From positions 930,001 to 994,000 of the forward strand of contig NZ_JAVSJA010000001.1 in the NCBI RefSeq assembly GCF_032027425.1: DNA of 64,000 bases. The letters run 5' to 3'. This document shows positions 44,521 to 53,849 of the stretch, piece by piece (positions within the stretch are counted from its first letter, which is position 1; the number at the start of each line of letters is the position of its first letter). The notes below the pieces were generated by a model. That model did not search any database. It had not been told where the DNA came from and worked only from the letters and a program-made list of their open reading frames with translations. The stretch comes from Microcystis wesenbergii NRERC-220 (GTDB lineage Bacteria > Cyanobacteriota > Cyanobacteriia > Cyanobacteriales > Microcystaceae). A program made the position numbers and the translations under genes.

Positions 44521-44946
44521 ATGAATAACAAAATAATCTTAATATTTATAGGCTTGACTTTTTTGGCAAGTTGTGCTGATAGTAAACAGTTTCAATGTCA
44601 AAAAATCTATCGCATTGCCAACGAAGTGGCCCAAGAAACCAAATCCTTAACCAAGGGTCAAGGGACAGAAATTGACCAAAAAAGTTGGCTATTAGCCGCC
44701 GATAAAATCGAACAGGCCGCAGAAAATATGAAAAAATTAGCAGTGAAGGATCCTGAACTAGAGAAATATAAGACCGCTTTCGCTCAAGTTTATGAAGATT
44801 ATGCCACTGCCACTCGTGAAATAATTCAAGTTATCGAAACTCGCAATAAAAACGGGGCAAAATTAGCACAGGAAAAGGTAAGAAAAGCTGGCCAATTAGA
44901 AAAAGAAACTGGCGAAGCTTTTAATACCTATTGTCAAGCACAGTAA
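44521..44946 (+). CDS. Small helical lipoprotein of unknown function
   Basis: This 141-residue protein has a lipoprotein signal (NKIILIFIGLTFLASCADS; lipobox L-A-S-C, cysteine 18). The rest is helical and charged, with two cysteines at about positions 25 and 138 that could pair. Helices such as SWLLAADKIEQAAENMKKLA and YATATREIIQVIETRNKNG suggest a four-helix bundle. I do not recognise the family. It follows galE by 130 bp. Confidence 0.65.
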   Translation: MNNKIILIFIGLTFLASCADSKQFQCQKIYRIANEVAQETKSLTKGQGTEIDQKSWLLAADKIEQAAENMKKLAVKDPELEKYKTAFAQVYEDYATATREIIQVIETRNKNGAKLAQEKVRKAGQLEKETGEAFNTYCQAQ

Positions 44947-44964
44947 GGCACTATTAGCACAGCT

Positions 44965-45122
44965 ATTGTGGTGGGTTACTGAATCTTGACTTTTTACCCC
45001 AAAAATATAAGGTCTAATTGCCTATATTGTGGTGGGTTACTGAATCTTGACTTTTTACCCCAAAAATATAAGGTCTAATTGCCTATATTGTGGTGCGTTA
45101 CGCTATCGCTAACGCACCCTAC
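44965..45122. repeat. 61-bp tandem duplication and GGTGCGTTA hairpin
   Basis: A 61-bp unit starting ATTGTGGTGGGTTACTGAAT occurs twice in tandem (44965-45025 and 45026-45086). The next copy's ATTGTGGTG begins at 45087 but changes into a GGTGCGTTACGCTATCGCTA hairpin ending ACGCACCCTAC. Confidence 0.88.
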
Positions 45123-45125
45123 GGA

Positions 45126-46097
45126 TTAGGGTTTAATTGCGTACAAAGTGCCGACATTTTTACTGCGAGGCATCCGGGAGAAGATGATAAAACCGAAGTC
45201 TTGCAGATGTTTGACTAAAGCATCGGGACCCTTTTTATGCCATTCCATCATGAGAATTTTAATCTGTCCTAATTGACCAGTTGCCGCTAAAGAATCGAGG
45301 ATTTCGTATTCGGAACCTTCACAATCAATCTTGGCAACAATATCGCTATCGGGATAGTCAGAGGTAATACCTTTAAACACATCGGTGAAAGGTTTAAGAA
45401 TTAAATCGGCTCTAGCGGTTTGTTTCGAGGCAAAAGGTTTTAATTGGTTGTCAATACCAGAAATACCAACACTGCCTTTAACATTGTAATCGTATTCTAC
45501 TTGAATAATTTCATCACGAGCGCCGACTCCATAATCAAAAGCTTTAATCTTCTCCGCTAGATTAGGATTGAGGGCAAAATTTCTTAAAGCTTGGTCGTAG
45601 GTAGCCTTAAAAGGTTCGTAACTATAGACAGCTTTCACATTAGCTCGATTGGCAAAAAAGAGACTAGCAAAACCCGTATTCATACCAATATCGATCGCTA
45701 CACAGGGCTTGTCATAGAGGAAATTATATACACCTAAAAGGAAAATTTCATGGGCGATATCCAAATCCTGTCCCGTCTCGATAATTAACTTAACTCCATC
45801 GATCTCGATAATTAATTCCTGTTGCTCATCGATATAAAATTTACAATCGGCTAGAGCTTTTAAGGCGTTAGCTTTGTTAAAAACTTTACTAGCCAAGAGG
45901 AAATCTTGCTTATTTTTGCTTAAACTGATCCCTAAGGGTTTGTAAAAAAGTTGACCAGATTTAGCATCATATTCCACATAATTAGGACTAATATTATGCT
46001 CTGCCAACTGACTAGACCAGTATTGATCGGCAATATGGGGATAAGTCTTAAATTGCCGATAGCGTTTATGTGCATCTAACAGTTTTTGGTAAAGCAT
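45126..46097 (-). CDS. FkbM-family methyltransferase
   Basis: This 323-residue SAM-dependent methyltransferase has the FkbM core (about residues 130-315). It carries KPCVAIDIGMNTGFASLFFA (SAM motif I), VKAVYSYEPFKATYDQA (acidic motif II), SDIVAKIDCEGSEYEILDSL (the invariant KID-EG-E) and IKILMMEWHKKGPDALVKHL. The N-terminal ~110 residues are a helical region without a known domain. FkbM enzymes O-methylate sugars or polyketides. It is divergent from the MBOAT operon, which fits surface-glycan decoration. Confidence 0.85.
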   Translation of the reverse strand: MLYQKLLDAHKRYRQFKTYPHIADQYWSSQLAEHNISPNYVEYDAKSGQLFYKPLGISLSKNKQDFLLASKVFNKANALKALADCKFYIDEQQELIIEIDGVKLIIETGQDLDIAHEIFLLGVYNFLYDKPCVAIDIGMNTGFASLFFANRANVKAVYSYEPFKATYDQALRNFALNPNLAEKIKAFDYGVGARDEIIQVEYDYNVKGSVGISGIDNQLKPFASKQTARADLILKPFTDVFKGITSDYPDSDIVAKIDCEGSEYEILDSLAATGQLGQIKILMMEWHKKGPDALVKHLQDFGFIIFSRMPRSKNVGTLYAIKP

Positions 46098-46259
46098 TGC
46101 TTGTCTAGCCTCGATTTTTTAGGATGGATGAAGGTAATTTTATGGACAAGTCTGACAAAGTTTGATAGGCTTGTCAAGAAAATCCCCCGTCTCTGAGCAT
46201 CAGAAGTCAGGAAACCCATCTCAAACAAGGTAACACAGACCATCAGGAGTTAACACGCC

Positions 46260-47720
46260 TTGAATTACTCTGATTTTATATTTTGGTGGATATTAATCCT
46301 TTTTAGCGTTCCTTTCCTAACGGCGCGCTACCTGGCGAAGTCCTTCAATCTCTGGCGAGGTGTTTTTGATGGAGTCGGATTGGCGGCGCTGTCCCTGATC
46401 CTGTTTTATTACGCCAGTCGCACCAGTTTCCTCGTTTTCATCGTCTCCCTAGCCTTTAACTACATTATGGTCTGGCTAGTGCTGAAAATGAGCGGCTGGA
46501 AAGCGAATCTCCTAGCCACTATCGTTATCGTCATCGATATTCTCGTCCTGGCCTACTTCAAGTATTTCGGCTTTTTTGTGCAGGAAATCATCGGATTGGT
46601 CGTTTCTCTCCCCCCTAACTGGAAGGAACTTTCCCCAATTCCCGTGCCTAGCCAAATACCGCCGGGGGTATCCTTCTACACCTTCCAGATGGTGGCTTTC
46701 GTGGTGGACTCCCTACGCGAAAAGAAAAAGAAACCCCTAGCCGTCCTCGATTATGTCAATTTTATCTCCTTTTTCCCCCAAATTGTCGCAGGTCCGATCG
46801 AGCGTCGCCGGGATTTATTGCCACAAATGGAGGGATTTCGCCTCAAATTTACAGGAGAAAACTTCGAGAAGGGTTTGCGTTGGCTTTCCCTCGGTTTATT
46901 TATGAAATTTGTCCTCGCCGATAACATTGCGCCCTACATCGAATTAGATAAGATGATCGACAATGCTTGGTATATCTGGTTTGAGGCCTTTTTATTCACC
47001 CTGAGAATCTATTTTGACTTCGGCGGTTATAGCTTTATTGCTGTTGGTTTAGCCTATTTTGTCGGGGTTAAATTAGAATTAAACTTTTTAGCCCCCTATA
47101 CATCCCAAAGTATTAACGAATTTTGGCGACGTTGGCATATTACCCTTAGCACTTGGTTTCGGGATTATGTGTTTTTACCCCTGATGGGTTCCAATAAAAA
47201 TTGGGCGCCTTTTTATCTATTCATTACCTTTACTCTTTCAGGTTTTTGGCACGGTGCGGCTTGGAATTTCGTCTTTTGGGGCGCTTACCACGGGGCATTA
47301 TTATTATTACTGCGTTATCTGGGCCGACCTTTCTATGCTTTCGTCGGAAAATACGTTTCTCAGCCGCAAATTGTCTCCTGGGCTTTAACGCAATTGGCTG
47401 TCATTTTTGGTTGTCTCTTTTTCATGGAGGTTAACACCAGAAGATTAATCGGCAAAATGCTGGTTATTGCCAATCCTTTCAATTATTCCTTAGCTAATAT
47501 CGGTGAGATTTTTAGTTCCTATAGTCTTAATCAAGGAGCAGTTTTAAGCGTTGCTTTAGTTCTTGGTATCATTGTTTTAATCCTCGAACATCTGGCTATT
47601 GCTCAGAAAAAGTTTGAATATGAACTATTACTATCGCCTTGGATGTCTAAAATATTGCTAGGTTTAACTATTCTCCTAGCTTCCACTAATACCGGTGACT
47701 TTATTTACTTTGAATTCTGA
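46260..47720 (+). CDS. MBOAT-family O-acyltransferase (AlgI-like)
   Basis: This 486-residue protein has about ten membrane spans. MBOAT marks are VSFYTFQMVAFVVDSL, FISFFPQIVAGPIERRRDLL, FDFGGYSFIAVGLAYFVG, and SINEFWRRWHITLSTWFRDY. The catalytic histidine is in TFTLSGFWHGAAWNFVFWG. Such AlgI/DltB-type enzymes pass acyl groups across the membrane to an extracellular transferase. The start is a TTG at 46260 with AGGAG about 11 bp upstream; no ATG fits better. The stop overlaps the next ATG (TGATG), so the genes are translationally coupled. Confidence 0.88.
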   Translation: MNYSDFIFWWILILFSVPFLTARYLAKSFNLWRGVFDGVGLAALSLILFYYASRTSFLVFIVSLAFNYIMVWLVLKMSGWKANLLATIVIVIDILVLAYFKYFGFFVQEIIGLVVSLPPNWKELSPIPVPSQIPPGVSFYTFQMVAFVVDSLREKKKKPLAVLDYVNFISFFPQIVAGPIERRRDLLPQMEGFRLKFTGENFEKGLRWLSLGLFMKFVLADNIAPYIELDKMIDNAWYIWFEAFLFTLRIYFDFGGYSFIAVGLAYFVGVKLELNFLAPYTSQSINEFWRRWHITLSTWFRDYVFLPLMGSNKNWAPFYLFITFTLSGFWHGAAWNFVFWGAYHGALLLLLRYLGRPFYAFVGKYVSQPQIVSWALTQLAVIFGCLFFMEVNTRRLIGKMLVIANPFNYSLANIGEIFSSYSLNQGAVLSVALVLGIIVLILEHLAIAQKKFEYELLLSPWMSKILLGLTILLASTNTGDFIYFEF

Positions 47721-48679
47721 TGAATACTAAATCCTTTAACCCTTTCCCCTGGTTAGCCTCTCTGGGAGTCGCTTGGTCCCTCGGCTTTGTTTATAATGTC
47801 ATCTACGGTGGCGAATTAAGCTGGTTGCGGATGATGTACGAGGAAAAATCAGCGATCGCATCTAGTACCGAAGGACCGCGGCGTTTAATCGTCACGGCGG
47901 GATCGGGGGCGCATTATAGCATAAATTCGGAATTAATGGCCAAAGAATTGGGAATGCCCGTGGTTAACTTCGGTTTACAGGGGGATATCGGCTTAAATGT
48001 CATTGCCGCTATGATTCTCGAAAAAGCGCGCCAAGGAGACGTAATTCTGCTGATTCCTGAATATCTCATGCTCATGGATGAGGACGGTTTTAATCGCGGC
48101 GAAGGACTTTGGGGATCGGCTCCTTTTAGCGTCGCTATTGGCAAACCAGGGTTAGGTGGGATACCTTTAAAAACCATGATCGAGGATACTTGGTTATTAG
48201 GTATTCCGGGGATGCGTCCAGTCACTAAATCGATGGTTGATTTATTCACCAAAGGCAGAATGACGGGTTATCTTTCCGATCCGATTACTAATACAGGTGA
48301 TCCGACTATAGTTAAGGAAAGAACAGGGAAATGGTGGCAAATGACCTTTGATACTGCTGCTTCTCCTCACTCAATTAAATTGATTGAAAAACTCAAGAAA
48401 GATTTAGAAGCAAAAGGGGCGACTTTAGTGGTTTCTTTGCCCTGGGTTTATGCCAAAAATGAGGCTAAAACCGTTGCTAATATTCGCAAATCTGCCGAAG
48501 AACTAAGTCGGGTTGTGCCAACAATTTACGACCCAAAAGACTTGAATATTAAGACCGATTCTACTATCTTTGCTGATACCCATTATCATCTTTTGCCTCC
48601 AGTGAGAATTATTCGTTCAGAACAATTAGTTTCGGAACTGAAACCCCTCTTAAACACAACTGAGAATAAAAATCCATGA
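47720..48679 (+). CDS. SGNH-hydrolase-like partner of the MBOAT acyltransferase
   Basis: This 319-residue protein has an N-terminal membrane anchor (PWLASLGVAWSLGFVYNVI) and an extracytoplasmic domain. The domain has RRLIVTAGSGAHYSINSELM, VVNFGLQGDIGLNVIAAM and KARQGDVILLIPEYLM, which follow the block order of SGNH folds with a G-S-(G/N) nucleophile region. A C-terminal FADTHYHLLPPV carries the D-x2-H pair. Paired with MBOAT proteins, such enzymes place acetyl groups on exopolysaccharides. It starts one base inside the MBOAT stop and overlaps the NDH-2 gene by 4 bp. Confidence 0.7.
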   Translation: MNTKSFNPFPWLASLGVAWSLGFVYNVIYGGELSWLRMMYEEKSAIASSTEGPRRLIVTAGSGAHYSINSELMAKELGMPVVNFGLQGDIGLNVIAAMILEKARQGDVILLIPEYLMLMDEDGFNRGEGLWGSAPFSVAIGKPGLGGIPLKTMIEDTWLLGIPGMRPVTKSMVDLFTKGRMTGYLSDPITNTGDPTIVKERTGKWWQMTFDTAASPHSIKLIEKLKKDLEAKGATLVVSLPWVYAKNEAKTVANIRKSAEELSRVVPTIYDPKDLNIKTDSTIFADTHYHLLPPVRIIRSEQLVSELKPLLNTTENKNP

Positions 48680-49938
48680 ATAAACCAATAACTAAGATTT
48701 GCATTCTCGGCGGTGGTTTTGGTGGTTTATACACGGCGCTCGATCTGAGTCGATTAACAGCAGTAAAATCAGGTCAATGGCAAATAACTTTAGTTGAACC
48801 GAAAGACCATTTTCTCTTTACTCCCCTTCTCTATGAACTAATTACAGGAGAATTGCAACGCTGGGAAATTGCCCCCTCCTACCGTCAATTATTAACAGGA
48901 ACTCAGGTTAATTTAAAAACTCAAAAAGCCAGTAATATTGACTTAAACAATCATCGAGTATATTTAGAAAATGAGGAAGTTATAGATTATGATTACCTCG
49001 TTTTAGCGGTGGGAGTGCGGAATCGTTGGCCGGCTATACCGGGGTTAGCTGATTATGGGCTAACTTTTCGGAGTTTAGAGGATGTAGAAAGATTACAAAC
49101 GGCAATTCATGAATTAGAAACTCAAGGAAAATCCTCAATTAATTTAGCAATTATTGGCGGTGGTCCCAATGGGGTAGAATTAGCCTGTAAGGTAGCTGAT
49201 CGTTTAGGAAAAAAGGGCAAAGTTCATCTAGTGGAAAGGAACGAGGAAATACTGCAAAACTTCCCTAAATCGGTGCGTGTTGCTTCCTATCGTTCCCTTT
49301 TAGCCAAGAATGTTAGTCTCTATTTAAACACGGGATTAAAGGAAGTTACCGCTAATTCCATAACCGTATTTAAAGATAATACAAATGAAGTTATCCCCAT
49401 TGATTTATTATTGTGGACAGCAGGAACCCAAGCACAGGATTGGATCAATCATTTAGATTGTCAGAAAACAGCACAAGGCAAATTATTAACCCGTTCCAGT
49501 TTACAATTAATCGACTATCCCGAAGTTTTTGCCGTTGGGGATATAGCCGAAATTTATCCCAGTAAACAGGTAATTCCTGCCACAGCACAGGCAGCCTATC
49601 AAGCAGCCAGTGTAGTAGCCAAAAATATCTCGGCAGTGATCAGAAAAAAATCACCCCAACCCTATTATTATCTCCATTTAGGTGATATGTTAACCCTGGG
49701 TAAACAATCAGCCCTTGTTTCCAGTTTTGGCATTAATATTACTGGTAGATTGGCTGATATAATGCGTCGTTTTGTCTATATTCTGCGTTTACCCAGCAAA
49801 CGCCATCAATTGAAAGTGTTTCAACATTGGGCGAAAAAAATTCTTCTCCGACCCCGTTATTCACAGGTGTTATCTAATACTAAATCCGTTGAGTATAGGC
49901 TACATATTAGGAGAGGAAAAAGGCAAAAGGGAGAATAA
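48676..49938 (+). CDS. Type II NAD(P)H dehydrogenase (NDH-2 / FAD oxidoreductase)
   Basis: This 420-residue flavoprotein has an N-terminal FAD motif (CILGGGFGGLYTALDL, residues ~9-24), then PKDHFLFTPLLYELITGE and DYLVLAVGVRNR. The NAD(P)H-binding Rossmann motif is NLAIIGGGPNGVELACKVAD near 160. VFAVGDIAEIYPSKQVIPATAQAA is the second FAD motif. NDH-2 enzymes oxidise NADH and reduce quinones without pumping protons. The last ~20 residues are read from a dispersed repeat (repeat C), so the natural C-terminus was probably shorter. It overlaps the SGNH gene by 4 bp. Confidence 0.88.
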   Translation: MNKPITKICILGGGFGGLYTALDLSRLTAVKSGQWQITLVEPKDHFLFTPLLYELITGELQRWEIAPSYRQLLTGTQVNLKTQKASNIDLNNHRVYLENEEVIDYDYLVLAVGVRNRWPAIPGLADYGLTFRSLEDVERLQTAIHELETQGKSSINLAIIGGGPNGVELACKVADRLGKKGKVHLVERNEEILQNFPKSVRVASYRSLLAKNVSLYLNTGLKEVTANSITVFKDNTNEVIPIDLLLWTAGTQAQDWINHLDCQKTAQGKLLTRSSLQLIDYPEVFAVGDIAEIYPSKQVIPATAQAAYQAASVVAKNISAVIRKKSPQPYYYLHLGDMLTLGKQSALVSSFGINITGRLADIMRRFVYILRLPSKRHQLKVFQHWAKKILLRPRYSQVLSNTKSVEYRLHIRRGKRQKGE

Positions 49939-49944
49939 ATAATC
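49876..49944 (+). repeat. Repeat C copy forming the NDH-2 gene's 3' end
   Basis: Starting ACTAAATCCGTTGAGTATAG and ending GAGAATAAATAATCAG, this matches 8871-8955 and, inverted, about 53622-53711. It runs through the last 21 or so codons of the NDH-2 gene and its stop. Confidence 0.8.
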
Positions 49945-50014
49945 AGTTCCAACCAGGTTGTTAGCCCTTACACAATTGGCTACAATAGTCCTACACAAGC
50001 TACGAGAGAAAAGT

Positions 50015-50260
50015 ATGCCTGAATTAAAAATTAGCATTAGTGAGGCTGCTCACAAAACGCTGTTAGCACTCGTTGACTCCTCTGGGGATACGCTCCCAAC
50101 AGTATTAGACAAAGCCATCGAAAATTATCGCAGATATGTTTTTCTAGTTCAAGCGAATGAAGCCTTCGCCGCCTTAAGGAAGAATGAGACTTTATGGCAA
50201 GAGGAAATTTCTGAAAGGCAGACATGGGAGCAAACTCTCGCTGATGGAGTAGAAGGGTAG
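50015..50260 (+). CDS. MazE-type antitoxin partner
   Basis: This 81-residue acidic protein uses ATG 50015; the longer frame from a TTG at 49958 adds a non-conserved tail. It begins MPELKISISEAAHKTLLALV, a ribbon-helix-helix-like N-terminus, followed by DSSGDTLPTVLDKAIENYRR. The C-terminal EEISERQTWEQTLADGVEG is typical of the intrinsically disordered toxin-binding tail. Its stop overlaps the toxin's GTG start. Confidence 0.75.
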   Translation: MPELKISISEAAHKTLLALVDSSGDTLPTVLDKAIENYRRYVFLVQANEAFAALRKNETLWQEEISERQTWEQTLADGVEG

Positions 50261-50601
50261 TGGCAGAAATTACCAGAGGAGAAATATGGCTAGCAAATCT
50301 TAATCCAGTAAGGGGGCATGAACAGGCTGGTAAGCGTCCATGTTTAGTGATTTCAGCAGACCTGTTTAATCAGGGTGCATCTGGCTTAGTTGTTGTTTTG
50401 CCAGTAACTTCTAAAGACAAAGGAATCCCTTTCCACATAAAAGTGGAACCCCCAGAGGGAGGAGTGAAAATGCCAAGTTTTATCAAGTGCGAGGACGTAA
50501 GATCAATCTCAGTAGAACGACTTGAGAAGCGATGGGGAACTGTATCCTCAGAAACCCTGGCATTGGTTGAAGACAGACTGAGAATCTTAATGGGACTGTA
50601 A
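50260..50601 (+). CDS. MazF/PemK-family endoribonuclease toxin
   Basis: This 113-residue toxin uses a GTG start that shares a base with the antitoxin stop. It has the MazF beta-barrel landmarks RGEIWLANLNPVRGHEQAGK with R-P (KRPCLVIS), VVVLPVTSK (S/T-rich RNA-binding strand) and SFIKCEDVRSISVERLEKRW. Family members cut single-stranded RNA at short motifs. The frame is complete. Confidence 0.9.
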   Translation: MAEITRGEIWLANLNPVRGHEQAGKRPCLVISADLFNQGASGLVVVLPVTSKDKGIPFHIKVEPPEGGVKMPSFIKCEDVRSISVERLEKRWGTVSSETLALVEDRLRILMGL

Positions 50602-50920
50602 TGAAGATAGTTTCACCAATTTGCGCTCCAAGCCCAGGTTTTAGTTTGCATTCTTCCACTGTTCCAATGCCACCTTCGTGTGACTGTACCATTCTGAATT
50701 TGATTACGATTAGGCTTGCCCTCGTAACGCGCCGATAGACCAACCAGTGCTTTCGGCATCGCAACTAAACTCACAGCTTCAATCAATGGGCATGGTGCGT
50801 TCCCAAAAATCGATCGGTGGAGCAGTAGGATCCAGATTAGGGAACGCACCCTACAAGATCGGCGATCGCACTAATCAACCCATTGAATCCAAAAATACTC
50901 GTTAATTGTAGTTAAAATCC
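50602..50920. other. Intergenic region with a GGTGCGTTCCC palindromic element
   Basis: At about 50794-50849 GGTGCGTTCCCAAAAATCG pairs with GGGAACGCACC. The stretch 50610-50780 has a minus-strand open frame containing VGLSARYEGKPNRNQIQNGT, which might be a gene remnant but is unrecognised. No convincing gene. Confidence 0.5.
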
Positions 50921-51757
50921 ATGAAAACCTTTCTCAAAAGTATGGCAGCACCTTGGCAAACAATCCAAGTAACAGAGTTACAAATTGATAATTATCTGCT
51001 AGAAAACTTGCATAAAAACCCCAAATATGATAGCCCTAAAAAACTAAACCGCTACGAATTTAAGGTTTTTTCTCAAGCGGGAGAAGATGGCATTATTAGC
51101 GAGATTTTTAATCGCATTGGAACCACAAATAAATTCTTTGTGGAATTTGGAGTTGGCAACGGTTTAGAAAATAATAGTGCCTATTTGTTAGTGAAAGGAT
51201 GGCAAGGTTATTGGATTGAAGGCAGTGAGCGATTTTGTAAAAGTATTCGCCAATCTTTTGAAGATTTAATTGCTAACCAACAATTAACTTTAAAAAATAC
51301 TTTCATCACTGCCGCAAATATTGAAGACTTGTTTCGAGAGGGCAATGTACCGACAGAATTAGATTTATTATCCATTGATATTGATGGTAATGATTATTGG
51401 GTCTGGCAAGCAATTACTAATTATCGTCCCCGGGTGGTAATTGTCGAATATAATGCTATTTATCCCCCCGAATCCAGTTGGGTGATGCAGTATAATCCTA
51501 GTCACCAATGGAAATATAATAGTCATGTGGGATCAAGTTTGAAAGCTCTAGAAAAACTTGGTCATCAAAAGGGTTATAAACTGGTGGGTTGTAGTTTTTC
51601 GGGAGTGAATGCTTTCTTTGTGCGAGAAGATTTACTTGCAGATCATTTCTTTTCCCCTTTTAGTGCTGAAAATCATTACGAACCCGCGCGCTATTTTCTT
51701 TGTTCCCAAAAAGCTGGACATCCTCGCGCTTTTGGCAAATTTAAGACTATTGAATAG
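50921..51757 (+). CDS. SAM-methyltransferase-like protein (FkbM-related)
   Basis: This 278-residue protein has NKFFVEFGVGNGLENNSAYL (SAM motif I), WQGYWIEGSERFCKSIRQSF (motif II with the acidic E), and LDLLSIDIDGNDYWVWQAI, where D-I-D-G-N-D is the FkbM-like catalytic block. RPRVVIVEYNAIYPPESSWV follows. The combination fits a family of FkbM-related methyltransferases of unknown substrate seen in glycan clusters. It stands alone downstream of the MazEF pair. Confidence 0.7.
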   Translation: MKTFLKSMAAPWQTIQVTELQIDNYLLENLHKNPKYDSPKKLNRYEFKVFSQAGEDGIISEIFNRIGTTNKFFVEFGVGNGLENNSAYLLVKGWQGYWIEGSERFCKSIRQSFEDLIANQQLTLKNTFITAANIEDLFREGNVPTELDLLSIDIDGNDYWVWQAITNYRPRVVIVEYNAIYPPESSWVMQYNPSHQWKYNSHVGSSLKALEKLGHQKGYKLVGCSFSGVNAFFVREDLLADHFFSPFSAENHYEPARYFLCSQKAGHPRAFGKFKTIE

Positions 51758-51828
51758 GGGAAATTAACCAATAATTAATAACTGGTTGGGGTGCGTTAAT
51801 TTAAGCAATAACACACCCTAACTTTGTA

Positions 51829-53364
51829 TTAATGCAAGAAATGACGAATGCCTGTTAAGACCATAATTAAACCTAACTCATTAGCAGCATTAATCGAATC
51901 CTGATCTTTTAAAGAACCTCCGGGTTGAACAATTGCCTCGATACCAAACTGGGCCGCCGTGCGAACAGAATCATCAAAGGGGAAAAAACCATCACTAGCT
52001 AAATAGCCACCTTTGGCCGCTTCCCCTGCTTGTTCAAGGGCAATTTTCGCCGAACCAACACGATTCATTTGCCCCGCACCAACGCCTAAAGTAGTTTGAT
52101 TTTTTGTCACCACAATAGCGTTAGATTTAACGTGCTTAGATACTTTCCAAGCAAACAGCAATTCCGCTAATTGTCCGGCAGTGGGTTGTTTTTCTGTCAC
52201 CACGCGCCACTCATCCGGAGTTTCCACCACGTCATCGGCCGCTTGTACTAGAAAACCGCCAGCGATAACTTTTACTGTTTGTTTTTCTCCCGTGGTTAAC
52301 TCCGGCAGCAATAAAATCCGCACTTTTGACTTTTTAGCAAGGATATCCCGGGCTTCGGGGCTACAATCGGGGGCAACCACGCATTCTAGGAAGGTTTTCG
52401 TTAATTCTTTAGCGGTTGCTTCATCTATGGCTTGATTTAGGGCAACAATACCCCCAAAAGCCGAGATAGCATCGGCATTAAAAGCTTTAGTATAAGCTTC
52501 CACTAAGCTACCACCGATCGCCACTCCACAGGGATTAGTGTGTTTCAAGATAGCGGCGGCCGGTTCTTCCCTGCCGAATTCGGCGATTAAACGGCGGGCT
52601 GCTTCCAAATCGACTAAATTGTTATAACTTAGTTCTTTTCCCTGTAATAAGGTCGCTTTTCCCCAACCTTGAGCCATTGTACCGCTGCCGTACCAAGTGG
52701 CACTTTGGTGGGGATTTTCGCCGTAACGCAGGGTTTGCAGGGCATTTCCCGCCAAATTAAAGCGAGTCGTTTCCCCGTTTAAGCTGGCGAAATAGGATGC
52801 GATCGCACCATCGTAGGCATTGGTTAAAGCGAAGGTTTCCCCCGCCATTTTTTGACGGAATTCCAGGGAGATTTCGCCGTTATTTTGCCGTAATTGGCTT
52901 AAATACTGCTCGTAATACTTCGGGTTACTGATGACAGTCAAATGGGCGAAATTTTTAGCCGAGGCGCGTAACATCGCCGGACCGCCGATATCGATTTGTT
53001 CGATCGCCTGAGCGGTGGTAACTTCAGGATTAGCGATCGTCTGTTCAAAGGGATAGAGATTAACCACCACTAAATCAAAAGGACGAATTTGATTAGCCTC
53101 CATTTCCGCTAAATCTGACTGCCAATCCCGTCTAGCCAAAATACCGCCATGGATGCGAGGATGGAGAGTTTTCACCCTTCCGCCCAAGATTTCAGGAGAA
53201 CCTGTGTATTCTCCCACTTTAACCACGGGAATTCCCTCCGATTGGAGCGTTTTCGCGGTTCCTCCACTGCTAATAATTTCAAAATCAAACTCTTCTGTTA
53301 GCTGACGGGCAAAGTCAACTATTCCGGTTTTGTCAGTCACGCTGATCAGCGCTAAACGTCCCAT
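51829..53364 (-). CDS. purH: Bifunctional AICAR transformylase / IMP cyclohydrolase
   Basis: This 511-residue enzyme catalyses the last two steps of IMP synthesis. The N-terminal IMP cyclohydrolase part has LALISVTDKTGIVDFARQL, ISSGGTAKTLQSEGIPV, GRVKTLHPRIHGGILARRD and IDIGGPAMLRASAKNF. The C-terminal transformylase part has LRYGENPHQSATWYG, KHTNPCGVAIGG, and VKSNAIVVTKNQTTLGVGAGQMNRVGS. The end SDGFFPFDDSVRTAAQFGI...QPGGSLKDQD completes the active site. The length is standard. Confidence 0.96.
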   Translation of the reverse strand: MGRLALISVTDKTGIVDFARQLTEEFDFEIISSGGTAKTLQSEGIPVVKVGEYTGSPEILGGRVKTLHPRIHGGILARRDWQSDLAEMEANQIRPFDLVVVNLYPFEQTIANPEVTTAQAIEQIDIGGPAMLRASAKNFAHLTVISNPKYYEQYLSQLRQNNGEISLEFRQKMAGETFALTNAYDGAIASYFASLNGETTRFNLAGNALQTLRYGENPHQSATWYGSGTMAQGWGKATLLQGKELSYNNLVDLEAARRLIAEFGREEPAAAILKHTNPCGVAIGGSLVEAYTKAFNADAISAFGGIVALNQAIDEATAKELTKTFLECVVAPDCSPEARDILAKKSKVRILLLPELTTGEKQTVKVIAGGFLVQAADDVVETPDEWRVVTEKQPTAGQLAELLFAWKVSKHVKSNAIVVTKNQTTLGVGAGQMNRVGSAKIALEQAGEAAKGGYLASDGFFPFDDSVRTAAQFGIEAIVQPGGSLKDQDSINAANELGLIMVLTGIRHFLH

Positions 53365-53786
53365 AGTAGTGATCTATAAGCAACAATTTCAGTATATCTC
53401 AGTCCTAACCCGTTAAAAATTAAAAAAAGTAGGTGACTAAATAATCAGCTGCTTCTATATTTTCCTCTCTCAAATATTAACTTATGCCAAGAAAAAAATT
53501 GCAACTCTTATTACCTAGATATTTTCTACTTAGTTTTAGATTCTGATACCAAATCTATTTTTAATAGTATGATTAACCCCCAATCCAACTTTAAAAACCC
53601 AGTTATACTAAATCTGGTTATTAAAGACCGATTATTTATTCTCCCTTTTGCCTCTTGCCTCTTGCCTCTTGCCTATGCTTATAAGTAGCCTATACTCAAC
53701 GGATTTAGTATTATGAATTGTTTCCCCCCACTCCCTACTTCTCACCATCCTATACCTTTTAAACAGGATTTAGTCTGAGGATGCCG
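53365..53786. other. Intergenic region with repeats
   Basis: Positions about 53437-53495 (CAGCTGCTTCTATATTTTCC...) recur in the same orientation at about 59310-59365. An inverted repeat C copy is at about 53622-53711, including CTTGCCTCTTGCCTCTTGCC. An AAACAGGATTTAG fragment is at 53761. No gene. Confidence 0.65.
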
Positions 53787-53815
53787 ACAAAAAACCCCCG
53801 CCGTTAGCGGGGGAC
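53787..53815 (-). terminator. Rho-independent terminator of the subtilase gene
   Basis: On the minus strand CCCCCGC (53807-53813) pairs with GCGGGGG (53795-53801) around TAACG, followed by six T. It is 35 bp after the subtilase stop. Confidence 0.85.
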
Positions 53816-53849
53816 ATGGCATAGTTTTCCTGTGATGCCTAGCTAAGAC

